Below, in pieces: positions 8,693 through 18,900 of a DNA stretch of 64,000 nucleotides. The notes beneath the pieces were generated by a model that worked only from the letters and a program-made list of their open reading frames with translations, had not been told where the DNA came from and did no database searches. Origin of the DNA: RUG14223 sp051881075 (lineage in GTDB: Bacteria > Bacillota > Clostridia > Oscillospirales > Acutalibacteraceae); assembly GCA_051881075.1 (NCBI GenBank), contig JBJEPE010000081.1, positions 1-64,000 of the forward strand. Reading direction: 5' to 3'. Numbering within the stretch: position 1 is the stretch's first letter; each line of letters begins with the position of its first letter. The position numbers were made by a program, and so were the translations under genes.

Positions 8693-8763
8693 ATATAAAC
8701 ATTCCTTTCACGAATATCGCTTAGTTATTTTAACTCTGCTTGCATTACAAGCTACTCTTATTA

Positions 8764-8792
8764 AGTATATCAAATTTATTTAAACATTACAA
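8764..8792 (-). promoter_or_regulatory. Promoter of the pil operon
   Basis: Read on the minus strand: TTGTAA (8787-8792), 17-bp spacer, TATACT (8764-8769), a good SigA-type promoter. It gives a leader of about 65 nt that contains a small GCTTG/CAAGC hairpin before the SD AAAGGA of the PilM-PilN gene. Confidence 0.65.
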
Positions 8793-8901
8793 CAGTTTTT
8801 TCATTAAAAGCAAAAAAAATTTTATGTTGAATAGTCAAAAAAACTGTTATAAGAACAGATATTTATTAGAAAAATAGATTAAAAGAAAATATTATCTGTT
8901 C
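8791..8901. promoter_or_regulatory. Two inverted repeats upstream of the pil promoter
   Basis: AACAGTTTTTT (8791-8801) pairs with AAAAAACTGTT (8838-8848), and GAACAGATA (8853-8861) pairs with TATCTGTTC (8893-8901). All four arms contain AACAG or CTGTT. The first arm overlaps the -35 hexamer, so these may be operator half-sites for an unidentified regulator; function is inferred only from position and symmetry. The rest of 8693-9005 is AT-rich with no gene seen. Confidence 0.4.
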
Positions 8902-8974
8902 AATAAATTTGAAGAAAGTTGATTTCTTTAATTCATTGAAAATTAATATCCATTAATAATATGTCTATAACCGA

Positions 8975-9005
8975 AAAAATCCTATTGCATAAGCAATAGG
9001 ATTTT

Positions 9006-9006
<1 letters not shown>
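8975..9006 (-). terminator. Terminator of the tRNA operon
   Basis: On the minus strand an AT-flanked stem (ATCCTATTGC ... GCAATAGGAT, 4-nt loop) is followed by a run of six T. It starts directly after the CCA end of tRNA-Thr. Confidence 0.85.
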
Positions 9007-9081
<75 letters not shown>

Positions 9082-9087
9082 AAAAAA

Positions 9088-9164
9088 TGGCGACCCGGAA
9101 CGGGCTCGAACCGTCGACCTCTAGCGTGACAGGCTAGCGTTCTAACCAACTGAACTACCGGGCC
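9088..9164 (-). tRNA. tRNA-Asp (anticodon GTC)
   Basis: The minus strand folds as a 77-nt cloverleaf: acceptor GGCCCGG/CCGGGTC, anticodon stem CTAGC/GCTAG with loop CTGTCAC giving GTC, T-arm ACGGTTCGAGCCCGT. The CCA end is encoded (9088-9090). Confidence 0.96.
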
Positions 9165-9168
9165 AAAA

Positions 9169-9244
9169 TGGCAGGGGCAGAAGGACTTGAACCCTCGGCA
9201 CGCGGTTTTGGAGACCGCTGCTCTACCAACTGAGCTATACCCCT
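9169..9244 (-). tRNA. tRNA-Trp (anticodon CCA)
   Basis: A 76-nt cloverleaf on the minus strand: acceptor AGGGGTA/TGCCCCT, anticodon stem GCGGT/ACCGC with loop CTCCAAA giving CCA, T-arm AGGGTTCAAGTCCTT. The CCA end is encoded (9169-9171). First gene of the operon. Confidence 0.96.
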
Positions 9245-9268
9245 GTATGTATTTTTCCAACGCTACGT

Positions 9269-9297
9269 ATTATATCATTTAACTAATTTTATGTCAA
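9269..9297 (-). promoter_or_regulatory. Consensus promoter of the tRNA operon
   Basis: On the minus strand TTGACA (9292-9297), 17-bp spacer, TATAAT (9269-9274): a perfect SigA consensus, with transcription predicted to start near 9262, about 18 nt before tRNA-Trp. Confidence 0.9.
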
Positions 9298-9550
9298 TAC
9301 CTTATTTTGATTTTTTGTGAAAAATTATTTGATTGTGAATTGTAAATTTTTTTATATATTCATTACGTCTAAAAAATAAAAATTAATTAAAAAAATATTG
9401 TGCTAATTAACTAATAATTTATATAAAAATGTACAAAGTTAATAACAGATCTGCTTAATAATATGTCTAATAATATGCAAAAAAACAAATTCACCTTATG
9501 TTATTTTAACAAAGTTTTAACAAAGTTTTTATGCTATTTTTGCTAAATAC

Positions 9551-9579
9551 TTGTAATTTACTCCAATATATTGTATAAT
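9551..9579 (+). promoter_or_regulatory. Promoter of the giant surface-protein gene
   Basis: TTGTAA (9551-9556), 17-bp spacer, TATAAT (9574-9579). A start near 9586 would give a leader of about 380 nt before the ATG at 9968. The 9298-9550 interval between this and the divergent tRNA promoter is AT-rich with nothing else recognised. Confidence 0.7.
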
Positions 9580-9585
9580 TACATC

Positions 9586-9958
9586 ATGGAAAATTATAAC
9601 TTAATATAAGTAAAAGTGTGCGTTTTACCAACTGCATTTTATCCGTCACTGCAGGTAAAACTCGCCGTAGATCCGCATAGGGCTTGTATCGACTGCTCAG
9701 TACATTTTCGCTGTGATTGCAGCATAATGGCACTGTATGCAATGTACAAGTATACAGACCTGCGGGTTGGGGCGAAAGGTACAGCACTGTTCTGTGGATT
9801 TGAGCATGGTATGATAGACTTGTATAAGCTGATTACAAGGTTTATGTGCGCTGTGTTACATATCTGTGTGTTCGGTCTGATACGGCTTTAATCGGACAAT
9901 ACTTTATTTAGTTATGTTTCCTACAACTAGGTTTAAGGCCTAAATTTTAAAGAAAGGA
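9586..9958 (+). promoter_or_regulatory. Long structured 5' leader of the surface-protein gene
   Basis: About 370 nt separate the predicted start from the SD (AAAGGAG). The leader is visibly richer in G+C than its AT-rich flanks and contains strong hairpins. GTTTTAC (9622-9628) pairs with GTAAAAC (9655-9661) and encloses CTGCA/TGCAG; an ATTGCA/TGCAAT-type stem lies near 9717-9750. A 91-codon reading frame (9616-9891) crosses it but has Cys-rich, non-family composition and no SD. This suggests a cis-regulatory RNA. It did not match the c-di-GMP-I, T-box, TPP, SAM or PreQ1 patterns that could be checked by eye. Confidence 0.5.
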
Positions 9959-9967
9959 GAAAATAAA

Positions 9968-12900
9968 ATGGACAACAAAATGTTGAGAACTGCAAGAAGA
10001 ATTATGTCCTTCGTGCTGGTATTTATGATGTTTTCAGGTATGATACCTACATCTACGTTTACACAGGATGCGGAAGCAGTTAGAATTTGTCAACAGAACA
10101 GTTCATCACAGGTTAATGACTATTTAGGTCCGAAATTCCCTATAAGACTTGTAGAAATTAATGGTGTCAAATACTGCCCATACTGTCAGGCTCACTCTAA
10201 GAAAACTCCCCCTTCCAGTATTGAATATACATTCCATGAAAGTCAGGAGAACTACCACGGCAAAACTTACATACTTAACCATGGATTGATTACTCCGAAT
10301 AAGTGGCTTGGTCCCGATAAGATTCCCGGTGGTACTGAAGGATGGTGGTTGAGATATTATGCTACGCAGATATCATTTACTGCTTACAACGGACAGGTTA
10401 ATTGGCCTTGGTCCAAAGACCCGAAAGGGATTGGTGATTGGGTAATAGAAAATGTAAAAGCAGCAAAAGCTTGTAATAGCTTATCTGACAGCTTAGCTGG
10501 CATAGTTGACATATCCAATGTTAGTATAAGTCTCAAGTTTTCTGAAAATGATAAGAAAGCCACAGACCACGATCTTTATGAGTATACGGATAATAATGTT
10601 AATTATTTCCGTACAAAAAAAATGTATGTAGAGACAAATGGTGACGATCCTAAGCTGTCATTATCGGCTGTAGCCGGTAACAATATAAGTGGTGTTACAA
10701 GTAAAATGGAGAAAAAGGGTTCTGTTAAGAATGGATTCTTTTATCGGATACCTGCAAGCAAAATCACAGATGTTTTAAAGGTTAAGATAACTGCAACTGC
10801 ATCTAAATCTGCATCATATTGGGTAGGCGATCTGTATACGACAACAGAAGAAAAATGGCAGCCATTCATTATTCCGAGAGAAAAAACTTATAAAAGCGAG
10901 AATAGTGCATCTGTAACCGTAAAGCTGGATGTTTTTAACGTATATGTTTACAAGTATAAAGATGTATATGATAAAACTACCGGTGTTGCAGAGGATCCTG
11001 TGATAGGCAAAGACTGGAAGTTTAATATCAAAGGTAGAGGCAAAGATATTGACCGTACAACTAAAAAGGTTGAAGAAAACGATGATTATGTAGCAAGAGC
11101 TGACTTTGAAAAGCTGGTTATGGGTACATATACTTTAAAAGAATTGGATGTGCCTAATTACTATGATACTTTTTATATCACAAAGAAATACACCAGTTTA
11201 ACTAAGAATACCGATTGGTCATCCAAAGGCTTTACGCAGGGCGTTAAATATGTTTTGGAAGGTAAACCCGGTAAGAACTATAAAATTACCTACTGGAACA
11301 AGCTTAAGCGCGGTAAGATACAGGTTCAAAAGAAGCTTAAAGACCCAGCCAATTTAATATCCGGTGATATATTGGATTATGAGGCTCTAAATCAGTTTAC
11401 ATTCCGATTGACAGGTACGGCTGATTGCGGATATAAATATAACTTAGTGGCGACGACAGATGCTAATGGTGTAGCGAAATTTAAAGATGCCTCAGGCAGT
11501 GAAGACCTGCTTATAGGTACCTATACCATAACCGAGGAGCTGACGGATCTCCAAAAACGGTTTTTTGCTACTCCCGTATCGCAGACGGCTAAGGTTACTT
11601 ACAATGGAAATACCGTATTAAATTGTACTAATACTCTTAAACCGGGTGAATTGATTTTAAACAAAGAGTGCGAAGACGGTCAGGTCGCAAACATACAGTT
11701 CTATTTATACGGTACGCCACTTGCCGCAACCGAGCATATGGCAATGTATAATAAGGATAAAACAAAGTATGCTAAGGAAAAGACTTATGCCGACAAGTAT
11801 CTGGCAGACTACGCAAGAGGTAAGCATATAGCAACAACCGATGCAAACGGCGTTGCTAAGTTTGTCAATATTCTGATAGGTACATATACCATTGAAGAAG
11901 TATATCCGGGCAAATCACCTCCGGGTGAAAAGAATATACTTTATAAGTATATCAAACCTCAGAATCAGACTAAAACGGTTACGTATCAAAATCCGCAAAG
12001 TGCAGATTTTGAAAATAAACTCAAACGTGGTAACCTTAAAGTCAAGAAATGGTCTGAAGACGGTGTTCTGGCGGGCTTTAGATTCCATCTTTACGGTGAA
12101 TCCTTACAGGGTGAATGGGTAGATGAAGTTCGCTATACTGATGAAAACGGTGTTGCGGAATTTAATGATATACTCATATCCGGTGCTGAGGACTGTCACC
12201 CGGGCGGTGGTTCCTGTACGTGTACTGCTGACTGCTTCTGCGGTGATAACGGTGACGGAGAGGGAGAAAATTCCAAGACTGCAGGTAGCTGTGAGGCAGA
12301 CTGTCCGGACTGCGCTTCGTTAAAGTGTCAGAATTATTACACACTTGTTGAAGAAGATGTGCCGTCAAGATATTATTCACAGGGTTATGTTGTTTCAAGT
12401 AACGATGCACCTATAAGTAATATTCAGCGTAATTTTATACAAAGATCTATCAAAGTACAAATTACTGCCGGTGATACTTACGGAGAACCGCATAATACAT
12501 ATACAGCATGGTATAACCTTTTAAAGCGTGGTAATATCAAGATAGTTAAGCGCTGCGAAGATGATCTTGTTGTAGGACTCACATTCCGTTTGAAGTTTAA
12601 GTCGCTTGCAAGCGAGCAAACGGGCAAGGATTGGATACCGAACAGCATTATTGATGACACTACAATGGACAGCATAGCTGCTGTACCCGGTGATGCGTAC
12701 CGTAATGTTGCTAACTGGCAACATAGATACAGTGTGTTTACATCTAATCCAAGAAGAGGACTTGAGCAAATAAACGGATACTATATTCGTACTACACGTG
12801 TAGCAGATAAAAGCGGTACCATTGTACGTGACGGTGTAAATTGGACTACTGCTACAATATATTTTAAGGATATACCTATATCGGGTTCCGGAGAATACAT

Positions 12901-15900
12901 TGTTGAAGAGATAAATACTCCTACACGTTATATACGACCGTATGCGCAGACGTGTCGAGTCACATCAACCGAGAATGGTAGTCAAGAGGTACCGTTAGAA
13001 GTAGGACTTGAGTTTTTAAATGAGCTTAAACGTGGATCACTGCTAATTAAAAAGACCAGTGAGGACGGCTTCATAAAGGATATGACGTTCCGTCTTACAG
13101 GTACTTGTTTGGCATATTACCAGGCAGATTGGGAAAAGGAAAGAAATACAGTAGGTTCTGTTCCTTATACTGTTTATCACGAGCGTTTGGTAGACTTTGA
13201 ATACATAGCTACCACAGACAAAGACGGTATAGCCAAATTTGAAAATATACCGATATCATATATTAAGGATGACGAGCTTAATGTTGATACTCCTGCATCA
13301 GGTGAAGACCTTAAAAAGGAAGAACGGCAATATGTAATCGAGGAAATTTATACAAAGACCAGATACATACAGCCTGCCAGCCAGTCAACGCCGATAGCAT
13401 GGAACGATGCACGTCACTACAAAGAAAAAAATATCGATGAGGAATATTCACCTGAGGGCTCAGATGCAAGATGGAAGAACAACTATACGCTCCATTTCTA
13501 CAACCAGCTAAAGCGTGGCGATCTTGAAATAAGAAAAGCCAGTGAGGATGGATTTATCAAAAACTTTAAATTCAGGCTTACAGGTATTTGCTTCGCAGAA
13601 AAGCAGGTAAACGGTCAAACTACAAATTACGGCGAATATAATATTGCCAATACACTTGTAAACAATGACGCTGATTATAATTATTATAATCCGTCAAACC
13701 GTAGAACCAATGCGGTAGAAGAACAAACAGGTTCTTGTGTTCCTCCGGATATCAGTACGGATATTGTAGTAACCCCTGAAATGTATAATGACAAGTCAAG
13801 TCCATATTACAATTATCTTTATAATGTACTTTATAAGATAGATCGTATAGAAAAGACTAACGCACAGGGTGTTGCACGCTTTACAGATGTTCCGATAAGT
13901 GATGACTACTATAACGGTACACACTGGACATACACCGTTACTGAGGTAGATACTCCAAGACGTTATATTATTCCTAAGACTCAAGCCACTCAAATCTATT
14001 GGAAGAGTAATTTTAATACTAACACAAATGTGAAGTATACTGGAAAAATGACTCAATGGAGTAAAGCCGGCTATATTACATCCGATAAGGCTAACACATA
14101 TAACACCAATTTCAATAATACTTACAATCATGAGAATTATGATACAGATCTTCAGACAAAGGTATTGAATTTCTATAACATACTCAAAAGAGGTAAGCTT
14201 ATTGTAAGAAAGAGCTCAGAAAATGTTGATGATACTACCAGAAAGCCTATTCCTGAGACTGTAGACCTTTCGGGATATGTATTCAAGATTACAGTAAAGA
14301 GTCTTGCAGAGATTGATGCTGCAAATAATGCTGAACTGTATGAAGAAGAATCTGCATTCCCACCTGCATATTACGGCAGAGGCGCAACTGATGAAAAGTG
14401 TCAGCTTAAAGATACTGAGCTTGATGACTACGGCAACGTAGTAGCTAACGACAGAGTAAAGCAAGGCTATGAAACAACCTATTATGCTGTAACAGATAAA
14501 AACGGTGTTGCGGTATTTGAAGATATACTGATAAACGATTATCTGTATGTCGCTAAAACCGAAATTGAACTTCTTGATAAGGATAAATCAAAGTATGACG
14601 AGTCAAAGCCTGACGATTATGCTAATCTGAAGAGATGGCTTGACATGAATAACGATGTGGGTAACTACTACAACGTTACTACAGGATTTGATCCTCTAAC
14701 AGAAGGCACCGTAGGCCTTATTTACACATATAAGGTTGAAGAAATCAATCTTTCCACTGATTATATGCAGCCTGATGTGCAGCATATTCAGATTAAGTGG
14801 GAAAATGATATAGTTAATGATTCTCAGATTACATTGAGCTTTGCAAACTTACGTAAAAAGTTTAGAGCTGTAATTGAGAAGGTAGATAGCGAAACAGGCG
14901 AAAAACCTCAGGGAGAAGCTACCTTGATAGGTGCTGAGTACGACTTCTTCTATGAAGATAAGAATACAGGTAAAACTGTATGGCTCAAGAGGTATACCTC
15001 TGCTTTAGCTGAAGATTGGATAGAGAAAGACCCGACTCTTGCAGATATACTGTTGCCGGGACATACATATATAGTCACCGACTATTATGCTTGCGGCGAT
15101 GGGTACTACTTCAAAGAAACTAAGGCACCTGAAGGATATGAACTTAATGACGAGATTATATATATAGACGGTAAATCCGACAGACTTCTTGCAGCAGACA
15201 GATATAACCGTTTATATGAAAAAACCGAATATACAATAGTTGGTGAACGTGCAGAAAACGGCGGCGCACTATATACTGCTGTAGAAGACGTAATAAAAGT
15301 CAAACTAGTAGTAAATAAGATGGCCGTTATTGCATCTGAAACGCTTCCTGAATATTTTATAGAATTTAAGGTATATCCTAAAAACAAGGGATTTAAGTGG
15401 AATGAAGAAGTAGAGGTTCCTAAACTCACTACAGAAGATCCTTTATTACAAGATCCTAATGATCCTGAATTTGATCCTATGAACTTTGACGATAAAAGTT
15501 TGATTGTCAGAGAACAAATGGATATAGAACAGGCAAAAATAAGAGAAAGAGTTCAGGCCTACGCTAAAGACCAAGACTACCTTATTTTAGATGCAAACGG
15601 TGAGAGAGAAACTGTTTGGTTGCCTTACGGTGATTATACTGTTGAACAGGTAACATCATGGAAGCTTGTAAAGATAGCGCCACTTCTCGAAGTAAAAATT
15701 CGTGAGACGGCACAAAACGGTCAAAAGATTGATATTGTTATTAACCCATCCGATGATATGCCGATTAAGGTAGTAAAAGTAGACAGTGAATTGAACACGT
15801 CTAAATATAAGGATAAGTCAGAAAGAGCCATAAAGATTGCAGGCGCGCAGTTTGTTATACTCAATGCAGAAACACTTGCCCCTGTTTCGGTAAAGAACCG

Positions 15901-18900
15901 TGATAACCCGGATCTTCCCAGAGAATATGTTATCACAACTAATGAGAACGGTGAAGCATCAACTGATGAGAAGTTTTCACCGAATTCTTATTACATAATA
16001 GAGGTAACTGCACCTGACGGTTTTGCAAGAGCTAAATGGGAAAAATCAAATTGTCCTGAAACATACTTCCAGCATGCTGCAAAATGGGACGGAAGCGAAC
16101 CGTTTGAAGAATACATGGCTAAGTACTTTAACGCATACTTTGATAAAAAGAACGGAAAGTACAAGGCAATTCAAGTAGGTTCTGACCCTGAATCATTTAA
16201 TGAAGACGGCGGTTATGCAGAATGGTTTGAGACAACCTTTGGGGATACCTCCAGCAAGGGTGTAATCAAGCTGAAGAAGGAAGGAGAAAAGCTTACCCAT
16301 GTAGGTTCAACTCTTGAAAACGGTGATAAGATCTATAACCTTAGCTACGAAACGGTACCTCTCAGAGGCGCAGAGTTTGATATTTATGCTGTTGAAAGCC
16401 CGACTGCATTCAGCGATATCCCTGAGGATATGAAGCAGTATGCTAAGCCGATAGTTGCGTCAAACAGCAAAGATCCGAATTACTGTGACCCAAGATACTA
16501 TGACGGCTTTGGTAACAGACTTGACACATCAAAAATTCCTGTAGATTCTATTAATACAAATTACATGGATAGCGAAGGCTACACATATTCCAGTAAGCTT
16601 TACAACGGTCTGTACAGAGTAGTTGAAACCAAGGCTCCTGAGGGAATGTTGCTTGACAAGACTCCGCATTATGTTCTTATAAACAATACTGATGAAGATC
16701 AGGCTACTATCAATGTTGATGTAGTTATAAACGATGATCGTCAAAAGGTTAAGTTTACGGTAGAAAAATCCATGGATCAGCTTGAAAAGTATGGCATTGG
16801 TTACTCTAACGAGGTGGAAGATGTTATATTCGGCCTTTATGCTAAAGAGGCAATAAGGGCTACTGATGGTACGTATGTACCGGCAGGTGGACTGATTGAT
16901 ACTGTTCGTATGGAAGGTAAGGACATTAAAGAGGCTCTTGGTAGGGGCACATTTGATGTGGATGTTCCGGCAGGTAAGTATTACATAAGAGAAATCAAAA
17001 CTCACGAAGCTTATATTTTGGATACAAACAAATATGATGTGACTTTTGATTACTTCCAGAATGCTGAGAAAAACGGAAGCTACACTACTGATTTAGGTGT
17101 TACTTATAATGTTGATGCAGAAGGATATATTGAGCTTAAACCAATAAATCCATACAGTGCCAACGACGGTACTACATTGGTCAACGAAATTATAGTAGGC
17201 CAAGTTAAGGGCTATAAGGTTAGTCAAAAAGATAGGACAAAGAAGCTTAGCGGTGCTTTATTCGGATTGTTCAAGGAAGGTACAACCAGCTTCGTGCTTG
17301 AAAATGCTCTTCAATTCTGTTATTCAAATACAAGCGGTTACTTTGAGTTTAATGATGTACCTTACGGAACATGGATACTCAAAGAAATGAAAACACCGTT
17401 TGGCTATGACTTTACAAATTCTTCTACACAAATCATCAGTATTGAATATGACGGTCAGGTTATCAGCTTTGACGACGATGACCGTGATATGATCGAGAAT
17501 GCTCCTATTGATGGCGACATACTTCTTTTTAAGTATGACGCTTCCACAAATAAGATCATTACAAGTCATACAGAAAAGAGAGCCTTGTTTACACTGTATA
17601 TAGATACAAACGGTGACGGTAAGCATCAAAGCGGTGAGCCCGTGTTTGGTACAACAAGCGGATACAGCACAGATGATAAAGGTAAGCTCTTAATCAAAGA
17701 TGTTCCTTACGGTGATTATGTACTTGTAGAGTCTGCTTCCCCTGACGGATATATTCTTGATAGCGGTGAGTATCCTGTACAAATCCGTGAAGACAAGACA
17801 TATCAGATTACCAATACAACAGATGAGATATTTACCGGTGCAGGTAACATATTTGTTAATGAACGTAAACTTGGTACATTGACAATTCTGAAGACTGCAG
17901 AGGCGCTCAGCAATGTAGTAATCGGACGCGACAATAACGGCAATCCTATTTTAGGTCAGGTTGTTGATGTTGACAACATAACATTCAGAATTCAGTGTGT
18001 ACAGAGTCCGTTCTATAAGGATAATAATGAAGCATCTAAGCTTATCTTTACTGCAACGACCGATAAAAACGGTGTGGCAGTATTTAACGATATCCCGATA
18101 GGATATTACAAAGTAATAGAGATGAGCTCTGAGCATAACCAAGCTTATAACCTTAATTCTGATGAAGGTATAGTAGTTGTTAACTATAACCAAAATACAA
18201 TAAAAGAAGTTCATAACATTCCTTATATGAACAAGCTGCGTATAGTTAAGTATGCTCCTGACGGTGGCGATATAAGCAAGATCGTGTACAAGATTACCGG
18301 TAAAGTAAATGGCGTAAACGATGTTGTTAAGTATGTTACCATTAATCAGGACATTGAGCAGTACGGCGAGTTCGGCAAAAAGAGTGTTACGGAAGTTGAC
18401 CTTGTAATTGGTGATTATACAGTTGAAGAAATAATGGATACTAATGTATTCGTTGAGACTGATCCTCAATTTGTAAGGCTCAATGACAGAACAATGAGTC
18501 ATGAACAAAGTGAGGCTCAGCTTGCTAACGGTACAAATGATTATCCGGTTACAACAATTTCATTTACTAACTATCTTAAGACTCTTGGTAATCTCAAGGT
18601 TGTTAAGACAGGTGAAAGCATTGAGACATTTGTATCAGTAACATATACTGATAATACTGCACCTCAGGTTGAATTACCAAATGTAAGCTTCTCAGTTGTC
18701 GGCGATCCTGACTCAGAATACGATGAGGTTAAGAACTTCAATACTGTAATTACCACAGGTATGGACGGTGTTGCAGAACTTAGAAGATTACACATAGGTA
18801 GATATCTGGTAACAGAGCTTCACCCGAATACATATAAACTTGTATTTAAGGCTAAGTTTAATGACGGACAATCTATCTCTGAGAAATCATTTACTGTTTA

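Noticed and set aside
9660..9850. c-di-GMP-I riboswitch in the adhesin leader
   Set aside because: Fragments such as GCATAGGGC and CTGCGGGTTG recall parts of the motif, but the order and the tetraloop-receptor pairing are absent.
9616..9891. A 91-codon reading frame in the adhesin leader
   Set aside because: It has no SD, a Cys-rich composition unlike any family, and overlaps strong hairpins of the leader; treated as noncoding.
12123..12410. Small frames overlapping the Cys-rich insert of the adhesin
   Set aside because: They are alternate frames of the adhesin without SD sites or recognisable motifs.
17951..18508. Minus-strand frames inside the giant adhesin, such as this one, 16529-17005 and 19682-20143
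   Set aside because: They lie antisense to an intact, domain-rich frame, with Ile/Tyr/Cys-rich sequences typical of shadow frames.
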